Source: Schlesneria sp. DSM 10557 (GTDB taxonomy: Bacteria > Planctomycetota > Planctomycetia > Planctomycetales > Planctomycetaceae). From it: a stretch of DNA of 64,000 bases. Position 1 is the first letter of the stretch. Each line of letters starts with the position of its first letter. The notes under the pieces were generated by a model that had not been told where the DNA came from, made no database searches, and saw only the letters and a list, made by a program, of their open reading frames with translations. The position numbers and the translations under genes are program-made. The stretch spans positions 6,161,001 to 6,225,000 of the forward strand of contig NZ_CP124747.1 of NCBI RefSeq assembly GCF_041860085.1, written 5' to 3'. Shown here in pieces: positions 56,595 through 64,000 of this stretch.

Positions 56595-57725
56595 TCAGGA
56601 GAAGACTTCGCGGGTTTCACGGCGAACGTAGTGCCGGTGCTGGCCGATGCGACTGCGCGTCAGCTCAATCGTCTGCGGTCGACCGGCGACATTGTAGAAT
56701 AGTCTGCCGAACTTTCTGACCAGGGCCAACCAGGCGTTGGCGTTCAGATCCAGCTTGCTGAGAACCTCTTTAAGCTCAGGCGATGTCCGACCGCGCTGTT
56801 CACGCGGTAGCTGCTTCGCCGTCCAGTGGAGCAATCGAAGATAGCTTTCCTGGGTCATCGGCAGAAAGCCTTTGTCGCTGCACCGGGCTCCCGTACAGCT
56901 TGCGACTGGCCCCGTCTTGCCATTCCGCTCGTCCAGCGGCAATGGTGCCAGAAATTGATCGGCGGTTGACAGTTGCTTTGTTCTCGCGTCGTCGGTCTTT
57001 TTGACCGAACGGCGGGATGGTTTGCTCTCTGTCGGTGAACTATCGCTGGGACTAACGGTGTTGCGGAACTCTGATTGGTTCTGCTGAGTCTGAAGCCGGC
57101 GCTGCACGGAAGTGTAGTCACTGGTCTCCAGTCGATCGGTGATGGCCGCGCGAATCGGGTTTAAATCGACATAGGCAGCACAAGCGACGAGGGCCGCTTC
57201 GTCAAGAAGACGTACCGCCCGAAATCGGCTTTGCCAGAATCGGCCGATCTCGTGGTCCTCGTGGTTAGCGCGCATCGCCACAGTCTGACACAACAGCCGC
57301 ATCCACCAGCCGATATCGGACAACCGCAAGCGGATAATTTCCAGCTTACGAGGATCGTTCTGGATGAAGTCCAATTCGGCCTGATTCGGCTCCAGGGGAT
57401 TTCCGTGATCATCCTTCCGGAGAGGGCACAGGAGCAACCATCGTCGAGCGACCTCCGCTTTATCCCAGGTCGCCACCACGTCCGGACGAGACCGCAGGAT
57501 CAGGTGAAAGTGGTTCGAGAGAATCGCAAAGCCCAGTAGATCGATTCCGAAGCAGACGGCATAGCGTTTCAGTAGATCTTCAATCCACCCCTTCCGGTGG
57601 TCATAGTTCTTGCCGGTCAGGGAATCAGTTCCCAATAGAAAGCACCGCCGGACAACCCGGTTCATCACATGCACAACCGCCACCTCGTCAGGCGCAAAGA
57701 CCTCTGCACGAGCTAACCGAGCCAT
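56595..57725 (-). CDS. REP-associated tyrosine transposase (RAYT), copy 2
   Basis: A 376-residue protein almost identical to copy 1, with the same HFH and AYVDLNPIRAAI motifs and small differences in the variable C-terminal half, including a short deletion. Both frames are open, so both may be active. The ATG at 57725 is chosen over an in-frame codon at 57740 because copy 1 starts at the same residue. The 5' flank differs from copy 1 beyond the junction sequence, which marks the edge of the duplicated unit. Confidence 0.88.
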   Translation of the reverse strand: MARLARAEVFAPDEVAVVHVMNRVVRRCFLLGTDSLTGKNYDHRKGWIEDLLKRYAVCFGIDLLGFAILSNHFHLILRSRPDVVATWDKAEVARRWLLLCPLRKDDHGNPLEPNQAELDFIQNDPRKLEIIRLRLSDIGWWMRLLCQTVAMRANHEDHEIGRFWQSRFRAVRLLDEAALVACAAYVDLNPIRAAITDRLETSDYTSVQRRLQTQQNQSEFRNTVSPSDSSPTESKPSRRSVKKTDDARTKQLSTADQFLAPLPLDERNGKTGPVASCTGARCSDKGFLPMTQESYLRLLHWTAKQLPREQRGRTSPELKEVLSKLDLNANAWLALVRKFGRLFYNVAGRPQTIELTRSRIGQHRHYVRRETREVFS

Positions 57726-57815
57726 CCCCTCATCCTCCATTCTCGAAACTCACATCGCGAAATGCTAATTCGCGAGTTCAAAATACCGAACTTGTGACTG
57801 CGCTGTCAATCAGAT

Positions 57816-58001
57816 ATGCTGTGTCCCCGTTATCTCCACCTGACAGCTTATGAAGCTTGTTCAGCTGAGAGGGCGGCGTATCAAAAGAAATGCTGGAATC
57901 CTGGAGACCCACGATGGGATGAACACAATAGTCAAGTTGACCAAATGCGAACAGTCGCACAGAAATGTGCGGCATGTATGGCAAGTGCACCGAAGGAATG
58001 A
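57816..58001 (+). pseudogene. Cys-rich C-terminal fragment (possible orphan toxin tip)
   Basis: The 61-residue open frame ends YEACSAERAAYQKK, then CWNPGDPRWDEH and TVAQKCAACM. The pattern of cysteines with a central GD-x-x-H-like segment resembles C-terminal tips of large secreted proteins. It has no good start or signal and probably derives from a larger gene. Its TGA lies 4 bases before the next start codon, the order seen in toxin-immunity pairs. Function is inference. Confidence 0.4.
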
Positions 58002-58005
58002 ACTT

Positions 58006-58485
58006 ATGAGAATCAGTATCTGGGACGAGCTCACCGAGGAACAGCGAGACCGCGTGCGGAAACTTCGTGAAGACGTGTTAGAAGCCTTTCATGGGATGCA
58101 GACTCCTAAGCAATTTGAGTCTCTTGCAGTCATTGGCGATTCGGCCCATCCGGAAATTAACGAAATTGATCACATTCTCTGGAAAGACACTTGGGAAAGC
58201 ATCGATCGGGAGGGGCTTCGCCAAGCCCTAAAGAGCGGTTTAGCGGTTGTAAACCTTTGCCGCGACGAATTGCTTCCATTTATTATTCCTATGCTCATGT
58301 CTATCGTACTGACAGAGGGAGTTCTCGACGATCAAAACGACATATATATGGAACAGGTTTTGAAACGACTTATTGGGGGCAAGCGAATTCCCAAGATGAG
58401 TTTGAACGTCTTCACACCAAGTCAGAAGAAGGTGGTCAAGGACTTTATCAAGCTCGGGGTCGAGATTTTCGGACTACCCGAGTGA
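58006..58485 (+). CDS. Hypothetical small protein (possible immunity-type)
   Basis: A 159-residue soluble helical protein beginning RISIWDELTEEQRDRVRKLR and carrying a middle hydrophobic segment (LLPFIIPMLMSIVL). The ATG at 58006 has AAGGA upstream, so the longer frame to 57850 is rejected. It is separated by 4 bases from the preceding fragment. No family is recognised. AT-rich composition suggests transfer. Confidence 0.68.
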   Translation: MRISIWDELTEEQRDRVRKLREDVLEAFHGMQTPKQFESLAVIGDSAHPEINEIDHILWKDTWESIDREGLRQALKSGLAVVNLCRDELLPFIIPMLMSIVLTEGVLDDQNDIYMEQVLKRLIGGKRIPKMSLNVFTPSQKKVVKDFIKLGVEIFGLPE

Positions 58486-58545
58486 GGCGAAGCATGAAAC
58501 TGACGGATATAGAGGAAGAAGGAGGCGGGAGCACTTCGGGCTAAG

Positions 58546-58572
58546 TCACCGTGCGGGAATATGCTCGGCCTG
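58546..58572 (+). repeat. Short coding-like junction sequence, copy 2
   Basis: Matches 53305-53331 at 21 of 27 bases; both can be read as [IV]T[LV]R[KE]YAR. Confidence 0.5.
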
Positions 58573-58738
58573 TAGCTGAAAATGAAGGAACCGCTCCAAT
58601 GGTATAACTGGGTGTGGTTTGGAATCAATTATTCAAGGAGATATTCCCATGGAAAGTGTTATTCGAAGCCCGAGACGTCATGACAAGCGGAGAGTAAGCG
58701 CACGCTGAAGTAGGTCCCCGGGGATTAGATGCGTGGGT

Positions 58739-60355
58739 TCAGCGTTTCCTTCTCTTGTTGGCTTTTTGTTGTTTGGACCTCTGGCGTTCTATTTTGCGGA
58801 TCGTTTCGATTTTCCAGCGGTGCTCGGGATGGGCCTTCAGCCAGTGATCGGGGAGCAGGTCTGTCAGGTCGGGTGGGTCTGCTCCCGTGCGTCGTCGTTG
58901 GGGGAGTTCCTTCAGGACCGCCCGCAGCCAGTGCCACGGTTCCACTTCGCAGTACTTGGCACTGCCGACCAGACTGAGCAGGATCGCAGCGCGATGACCT
59001 CCCTGTTCGCTGCCGACGAACAGCATGTTCTTCCGCAGGATGGCGGGGGGCTTCATCATTCGCTCCGCCAGATTGTTATCGATCTGCAGTGCACCGTCGT
59101 CTGTATAGCGACAGAACGCCTCCCACTGGTTGAGGGTATAGGTGAAGGCCTGTCCGATCGGGCTCTTGGGAAGTACCTGGTTTTGTTCTTTGTTCAGCCA
59201 GCTGCGGAAGGTCTCCAGAATCACAACGGCATGCTGCTGGCGTGCGTCACGCAGTGAGGCACGCCAGCAGCATGCCGCTTCGAATTCTGTTTCCAGTTGA
59301 TACAACCGTGAAATGTAGCCCAGCGCTTCGTGAGCCCGGCGAACATCCGTGAAACGGGCCTCCCACCAGTACCGCCGGCAATGCGCCATGCAGGCGACTT
59401 CCATCACCTGCTCGCGGGCATAGATCTGGTTGTACCCGCTGAAGGCATCCGCCTGCAGATAACCCGAGAAGCCTTCCAGAAACCGGGACGGGTTCCTCCC
59501 GGCGCGGGTCAGGCTGAATTCGTAGGCGACATATGGATGGGCGGGATCGCCGATGTATGTCCAGAACTTGCAGTTCTGGCACTCCCCTTCGGACAGCATC
59601 TTGATGCTCGTGTCATCGGTATGGATCACACCTGATTGTCGCACGCGCTGGCACAGCAAGTCGTACAAGGAGGTCAGCAGATCGGCCATTGAGGCCACCC
59701 AGTCACACAGTGTGCTTCGCCGCAGGAGAATCCTGTAGCGCGAGAGAATGTCTTCCATCCGATACAGCGGCAGGTAGTCTCCATACTTGGACACGATCAG
59801 GTTCGCCAGCAGTCCCGATCCCGGCAGGCCTTTGTCGATCGGTTGCGGTGGCTTGGGGGCCAGCACCACATGCTCTTCGCAGCCCCGGCAGGCGTAGCGC
59901 ACTCGTTCGTGCCGAATCGCCTTGAGACAGGCGGGAATGAATTCCAGCTGCTCGCTGACCTCACGTCCGATCTCGGCGCGTAACTCTCCACAGCAGGGAC
60001 ACTGTCGCTCTTGTTCAGTCAATTCATGGACGATCGTTTCCCGCGGAATCTCAGGGGGGATGGGACGTCGGCCATGCCCCTTGGGCTTGGCGGCCCCCAG
60101 CGACTCGTCCTGGGGCAGCGACCCATCGTCGGTCGAAACCGAATCCTGCTGGTCCTGCTTCAGTTCGCGAATCAGTTCCGCCAGTTCTTCGGGTGTGAAC
60201 AGGGTCAGCTGATTCGGATCGACCCGTTCCTTACGCGGCCCGTAGCGTTCACGAAGCAGGCGAGCCAGTTGCTCATGCACACGCTCCAGTTTGGCGTGCT
60301 GCTGCTCAACCACGTCGTGCAATGACGTGATCAACGTTTCCTTCTGTGCGATCAA
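58739..60355 (-). CDS. IS66 family transposase TnpC
   Basis: A 538-residue IS66-type TnpC with an N-terminal coiled-coil region (TLITSLHDVVEQQHAKLERV), a zinc-ribbon segment (CPCCGELRAEIG to YACRGCE) and the DDE core: Asp in IHTDDTSIKML, Asp in LQADAFSGYN, and Glu in NNLAERMMKP. No tnpA or tnpB accompanies it, though many IS66 elements need both. Ends are uncertain: a GTAAGCGCACG stretch near 58692 and a similar inverted GCGCTAC at 60451 are candidates. The C-terminus is basic (KIERQRSKQQKANKRRKR). Confidence 0.9.
   Translation of the reverse strand: MIAQKETLITSLHDVVEQQHAKLERVHEQLARLLRERYGPRKERVDPNQLTLFTPEELAELIRELKQDQQDSVSTDDGSLPQDESLGAAKPKGHGRRPIPPEIPRETIVHELTEQERQCPCCGELRAEIGREVSEQLEFIPACLKAIRHERVRYACRGCEEHVVLAPKPPQPIDKGLPGSGLLANLIVSKYGDYLPLYRMEDILSRYRILLRRSTLCDWVASMADLLTSLYDLLCQRVRQSGVIHTDDTSIKMLSEGECQNCKFWTYIGDPAHPYVAYEFSLTRAGRNPSRFLEGFSGYLQADAFSGYNQIYAREQVMEVACMAHCRRYWWEARFTDVRRAHEALGYISRLYQLETEFEAACCWRASLRDARQQHAVVILETFRSWLNKEQNQVLPKSPIGQAFTYTLNQWEAFCRYTDDGALQIDNNLAERMMKPPAILRKNMLFVGSEQGGHRAAILLSLVGSAKYCEVEPWHWLRAVLKELPQRRRTGADPPDLTDLLPDHWLKAHPEHRWKIETIRKIERQRSKQQKANKRRKR
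59227..59277. repeat. Perfect 19-bp inverted repeat inside the IS66 transposase gene
   Basis: The arms 59227-59245 and 59259-59277 (starting CGGCATGCTGC) are exactly complementary around a 13-base loop, yet both encode protein. It is unusual for a coding sequence. Confidence 0.85.
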
Positions 60356-60369
60356 CGCGGCAAATCACG

Positions 60370-60414
60370 GCCCTGATGTCGGGCGTTTCTTTCGAATACG
60401 CCCGACGTCAGGGC
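60370..60414. repeat. 17-bp inverted repeat upstream of the IS66 gene
   Basis: Arms GCCCTGATGTCGGGCGT (60370-60386) and its complement (60398-60414, one mismatch) enclose an 11-base loop. It lies just outside the TnpC start codon and could be an end structure or a terminator for the DUF1501 gene. Confidence 0.7.
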
Positions 60415-60502
60415 TTAAGCCAACTTTCTGCCATCGGAAGTACCGGCTCGTGCGCTACGACATCAATCGATGAGTCGCAACACGGAACCTGGATGCTGTG
60501 AA

Positions 60503-61957
60503 TCAGCCCATCAGTTCAGGAATAGCTTTTCCATGATCAACGATTGGTGTTGGCCGTCCATTAAAGTCTCGGATCATGGTGCTCGGTGCGTCGATTCCCA
60601 GGTGATGATAAATTGTCGCCAGGAAGTCGCCGGGACCGCAAATTCTTTCAACGACATCTTCCCCACGCTTATCCGTGGCACCAATGACTCGGCCAGTCTG
60701 AATACCACCACCCGCCCAGATATTCGAGAATGCTCGCGGCCAGTGATCCCGCCCGGGTTGTATAGTACCCGCAGGTGCGCTGGCATCACCGGCACCGGTG
60801 CTTGGAGAATATTCAATCTTCGGCGTACGACCAAATTCACCCGTCACTACGACGAGAACTTGCTTATCAAGGCCTCGATCATAGATATCCTCGATCAAAG
60901 CAGAGACAGCCTGATCATAGGCGGCCGAACGAAATTGCAGTGCATCGAATACGTGATGGTTTACCGCATGGTCGTCCCAGTTATGGACGCGACCACAAAG
61001 TGCACCGCTTAAGCTGGTCGTCATGATTTCGACACCTGCTTCGACGAGTCGTCGCGCGAGCAGTAGTTGTTGACCCCACGAGTTACGGCCGTAGCGATCG
61101 CGCGTTCGTGGGTCTTCTCGACTCAAATCAAACGCTTCCTTCGTGCGGGGGTTGGTCAACAGCGTCATGGCTTGAATTTCGAATTCGTCGAGAGCGGCGA
61201 GTTCGGCGCGTTGGTCAAACGCTCGCTCGAGCGTGTCGAGATTCCGTCGCAAGTTGGAACGTCGGCCGAGTCGTGTCACTTCGCTCGTGTCAGCCAAACC
61301 AATATTGGGAACAGAAAATGACGGTGAATTGGGATCGCCCATCACGGTAAAGGGAGAGTACGCATCACCTAAATAGGCGGGGCCGTTATATTCCAGCGGT
61401 GGGTTGATACCGACATAAGCTGGCAAGGGATTCTGGCGGGGCTCGGCTTGCGAACGCAGGTAATTTGCGACCGTCATCCAGTCGGGATAGCGTGGTTTGG
61501 GCTTATCGCGCGTATCGGGATCCCCTGAAAGCAACTGCATCGACCCCGCAGGATGTCCGCCCGCCGTCTGCTGCATCGATCGTAAAACCGTGAATTTGTC
61601 GGCGATCGCCGCTTGCCGCGGAAGCAGTTCCGTAAACTGAAGGCCTGAAACTTTTGTCGAGATCGTGCTGAACGGACCACGATATTCGCTGCCGCTTTCT
61701 TGCTTGGGGTCGTACGTATCGATGTGCGAACACCCGCCGGGCTGCCAAACCATGATCACAGCTGTCTTCTTCTTTTGCGACGCTGTCGTTTCGCTGGCAC
61801 TCAGAGTTTGCTGTGAACGGAGCTTTAAAACCTGTGGCAAACTCAGTGAGGCAAATCCCGCGATACCTGTCTGAAGAAAATGACGGCGACCCGTTGCCCG
61901 CCAAGCACCTGGTCCAGGGCAGGAGGAGGCCATTCTTGCAGATTGAGATTGAGTCAT
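60503..61957 (-). CDS. DUF1501 protein with Tat-like signal
   Basis: The 484-residue protein has a twin-arginine signal (GRRHFLQTGIAGFASLSL) and a large domain of the DUF1501 type, related to alkaline phosphatase-fold enzymes (KTAVIMVWQPGGCSHIDTYDPK near residue 62, VVVTGEFGRTPKIEY, NHHVFDALQ and HLGIDAPST). In Planctomycetes such genes are usually found beside DUF1549/DUF1553 cytochrome-like genes and are thought to act in the periplasm; the enzyme activity is unknown. The PPC-domain gene upstream (61985 onwards) ends 27 bases before its start, so the two are likely co-transcribed. Confidence 0.92.
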   Translation of the reverse strand: MTQSQSARMASSCPGPGAWRATGRRHFLQTGIAGFASLSLPQVLKLRSQQTLSASETTASQKKKTAVIMVWQPGGCSHIDTYDPKQESGSEYRGPFSTISTKVSGLQFTELLPRQAAIADKFTVLRSMQQTAGGHPAGSMQLLSGDPDTRDKPKPRYPDWMTVANYLRSQAEPRQNPLPAYVGINPPLEYNGPAYLGDAYSPFTVMGDPNSPSFSVPNIGLADTSEVTRLGRRSNLRRNLDTLERAFDQRAELAALDEFEIQAMTLLTNPRTKEAFDLSREDPRTRDRYGRNSWGQQLLLARRLVEAGVEIMTTSLSGALCGRVHNWDDHAVNHHVFDALQFRSAAYDQAVSALIEDIYDRGLDKQVLVVVTGEFGRTPKIEYSPSTGAGDASAPAGTIQPGRDHWPRAFSNIWAGGGIQTGRVIGATDKRGEDVVERICGPGDFLATIYHHLGIDAPSTMIRDFNGRPTPIVDHGKAIPELMG

Positions 61958-61984
61958 AGATCACCATGCATTCTATTCAGAGAC

Positions 61985-64000
61985 TTATTGGGCCGACGCT
62001 TCCTTGGGATTCACACGGATGGCGATTGGCTCGGATACGACGATATCGACAAGATCCACGGGGGTCGCAATCTCGGTCGCTTTCTTGAGCCGATCGGCTG
62101 CTGCGGCCACGGCAGCAACCGCGGATTTGTGTCGCGATACAGCGGCTTCGGCTGCCTGATCCGCTGCTGCCTTAAGATCTGCCGGAGCGGCCTTGGCATC
62201 TTCTGCCAGTTTTGCGGCAGTTGCGGCCAGTGCGAGCTGTTCTTGTTCCGCCAGTTGATGGGCATTCTGAGCGGCGATGACCATTTCCGCCTGCCGTCGA
62301 TATTTCGCCACAGCACTTCCGTAAAAGCCGATGAGATAATCGCCTGGCGGAGTTTTCATCGCTGCCAGATCGATTGTTGCTTGCGAGAAGTCGGCTGTCA
62401 GTGGGACATCGAATGGAGGAAGATGTTCAAAACCCGCGCCAAACGCCTTCAACTGCATCGTGGCTCCCGAGAATTCGCAACGACGGATTTGAACGAGAGG
62501 AATTGTCAGCTTTTCACCGGCTGTCGCTTCCACGACATTCTTTTGACTGGGGGCGATCGTGAGCGGAGCGTATTCGATACCGCTGACCGAAACGTGAACA
62601 TCGGCTAACAGTCGCGGGCTGGGAATTTCGCTCCAGGAATCTGGAATCGGCCATGCCATGGATGCCAGTCGACAGGTTCGAGTGACCGTTGTCCCGTTGA
62701 TCTGGGCGCTTCCCACAAAATTGGTGGTGGCGTGCGATCGAGGTGCGTCCTGATGAGTTGAAATCAGCATGACTCCCCGAGTTTTGCCCGCAGGAATTTT
62801 CAATCCCTTAGCGGTCACTCCTTCTGGAAGTCCTGTCATTTGCAGGTCGATGTCGCCGTCGAATCCATCGCGTCGAACGACGACGACCTCCATCGCCATC
62901 GTGCTACCGCCACGTAAGGCAATCGGCTTAGACAGGGCATTACGGTCTCCATTCCGTAGTTCCATGTGTAACGCCCACGAGACAAGAGCAAAGTCGGGAG
63001 CTGCTTTGCGAATGATCAGGCGATAGATGTTTCTGGGGTCATTTCGAGTTCCGCCAAACAAATCCGAAAGCTGCAGTCGATGAATCCCGTCTTCTTTGAT
63101 CTCGAGCTTCCCCAGGACGTCTGCGGATCCCGCATCGTAAGGAGGGCCATCATAGGCATAACCGTTACTGGAGACTCGTACAGGGCTCGGGATATCACTG
63201 AGCTCGGCGATATCCGTTAACGTTTCGTTGGTGCCAGACCTTGCGACGTGCTGGACAAGAACGGCAGGATCTGTGGGCAATCCGAGGCGTTCCGACGCCA
63301 CTTCAATCCACCAGATTTCACCCTTCTTCGCCTCAAACTCAAAAACGTCGACATCGGCTGCGGGAAAGAATTGTCCTGAAATATCGCACGGCAACGAGAT
63401 CTTCTGAGCTTTTGAATGGTCGTTATTCGGTTCAACCTCAGTCAAAGTGGCCTGGTCAGGAAGATCTGTGGGAGGCCACGAGAATGAACTGACAGAACGA
63501 GTCGATGGATGCCGCACAACTGGCTCCCCAATTGCCAATTCTCGCAAAACGAGCCGATAGAAGAATGCAGGTCCGCCACCAAATGTCATCTCGTGAACCT
63601 TGATGACATATTTGCCGTCATGGGGAGCAATAAAGTCCAGCAGCCCACTGCGCCGCTCAACCAACAGATCGTTACCGGAAGCGTCGGCGATAATCAGTAC
63701 TGCGTCCAGTTTCGAATCGATGCCGCGCGATGCGCATTCTGCAACGATGCGCTGGCCTTGTTTTGCTTCGAACACAAAATAGTCGACGGCTCGGAGACTC
63801 ATGACCGCGTTGCAAACAGAATTCAGTGGCAGTTCCATCGCGGTCGAAAGCGACGTGCACGGCTTTGTCTGGACCAATTCGGGCAATCGTCCTACGGAGA
63901 AGACTCGTGAGGATGAAATTCCCAAACGAGTCATCACTCGCGCTTCGTAGACATCCGTTGGACAGTCGCCTGCGATAGAGACAAGATATTTGTTTGGCTC
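61985..64000 (-). CDS. PPC-domain secreted protein, truncated by the window edge
   Basis: The reading frame stays open from the stop at 61985 to the window end, so the true start is beyond 64000. The visible C-terminal 670 or so residues contain two PPC-like beta-sandwich domains (VDYFVFEAKQGQRIVAECASR, DVDVFEFEAKKGEIWWIEVAS), further beta-rich regions and a final Ala/Lys-rich coiled-coil segment (AAATAAKLAEDAKAAPAD). PPC domains occur in exported planctomycete proteins next to DUF1501 genes, as here. Function unknown. Confidence 0.88.
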   Translation of the reverse strand, partial: EPNKYLVSIAGDCPTDVYEARVMTRLGISSSRVFSVGRLPELVQTKPCTSLSTAMELPLNSVCNAVMSLRAVDYFVFEAKQGQRIVAECASRGIDSKLDAVLIIADASGNDLLVERRSGLLDFIAPHDGKYVIKVHEMTFGGGPAFFYRLVLRELAIGEPVVRHPSTRSVSSFSWPPTDLPDQATLTEVEPNNDHSKAQKISLPCDISGQFFPAADVDVFEFEAKKGEIWWIEVASERLGLPTDPAVLVQHVARSGTNETLTDIAELSDIPSPVRVSSNGYAYDGPPYDAGSADVLGKLEIKEDGIHRLQLSDLFGGTRNDPRNIYRLIIRKAAPDFALVSWALHMELRNGDRNALSKPIALRGGSTMAMEVVVVRRDGFDGDIDLQMTGLPEGVTAKGLKIPAGKTRGVMLISTHQDAPRSHATTNFVGSAQINGTTVTRTCRLASMAWPIPDSWSEIPSPRLLADVHVSVSGIEYAPLTIAPSQKNVVEATAGEKLTIPLVQIRRCEFSGATMQLKAFGAGFEHLPPFDVPLTADFSQATIDLAAMKTPPGDYLIGFYGSAVAKYRRQAEMVIAAQNAHQLAEQEQLALAATAAKLAEDAKAAPADLKAAADQAAEAAVSRHKSAVAAVAAAADRLKKATEIATPVDLVDIVVSEPIAIRVNPKEASAQ

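Noticed and set aside
57850..58005. A longer start for the 58006-58485 gene
   Set aside because: The extra 52 codons overlap the Cys-rich fragment in another frame, and the ATG at 58006 has its own AAGGA site.

Overview
The window looks like a chromosome segment from a planctomycete, probably order Planctomycetales. It carries several protein families that are abundant in that group: a DUF1559 prepilin-like protein next to a small carboxypeptidase-regulatory-like lipoprotein, two adjacent sulfatases, a DUF1501 protein, a DUF1598 protein, a PPC-domain protein, PQQ-propeller and HEAT proteins, and secreted proteins with long Pro/Glu linkers. The genus cannot be fixed from sequence alone.

Region 1 (about 0.3-10 kb) is a chromosome-partition locus. 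parB (6553-7497, minus) is accompanied by four near-consensus parS sites at 3178, 3714, 4886 and 6522. Three of them are in or just upstream of a two-domain gene (3208-4917). That gene joins an MnmC(o)/MnmL-like FAD oxidoreductase to a YtqB/MnmM-like SAM methyltransferase. This is the most interesting gene of the window: it has the bifunctional logic of MnmC (the last two steps of mnm5(s2)U34 tRNA synthesis), but in reversed domain order and with an unrelated methyltransferase. A TIGR01777-type epimerase, tRNA-Pro(UGG), a GT39 membrane glycosyltransferase and a TPR protein with a Cys-Gly tail complete the region.

Region 2 (10-36.8 kb) is mostly housekeeping and secreted-protein genes: a GH57 glucanotransferase-like enzyme, two sulfatases, the lipoprotein/DUF1559 pair, a cupin-like protein, a succinate dehydrogenase operon in the order sdhC-sdhA-sdhB, a YeeZ-like SDR, a HEAT protein, a PQQ propeller protein, a ferredoxin, prephenate dehydrogenase, and a PurL whose N-terminus carries two PurS-like repeats.

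Region 3 (36.9-49.2 kb) starts with a membrane-anchored 2OG-Fe(II) oxygenase gene split by an intact ISL3-type element. The 8-bp target duplication is visible, and removing the element restores one reading frame. After it come rsgA, tRNA-Glu(UUC), csrA, mutM with an overlapping 43-codon gene, a DUF1598 protein, purU and a GNAT acetyltransferase. A gene-poor stretch of about 1.9 kb rich in short repeats separates these from an Rrf2-type regulator with an operator-like palindrome over its start codon and a co-transcribed methyltransferase.

Region 4 (49.5-60.5 kb) is an accessory, repeat-laden island. It contains an ABC-2-like permease followed 16 bp later by an intact IS3-family element, then three small unrecognised genes interleaved with two nearly identical units. 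Each unit is a 252-bp structured repeat, a 116-bp spacer and a REP-associated tyrosine (HUH/Y1) transposase. An IS66-type TnpC without TnpA or TnpB follows. Short conserved sequences flank the small cargo genes, and one of these may be an orphan toxin-tip/immunity pair.

Region 5 (60.5-64 kb) has a DUF1501 protein and a PPC-domain protein that runs off the window end.
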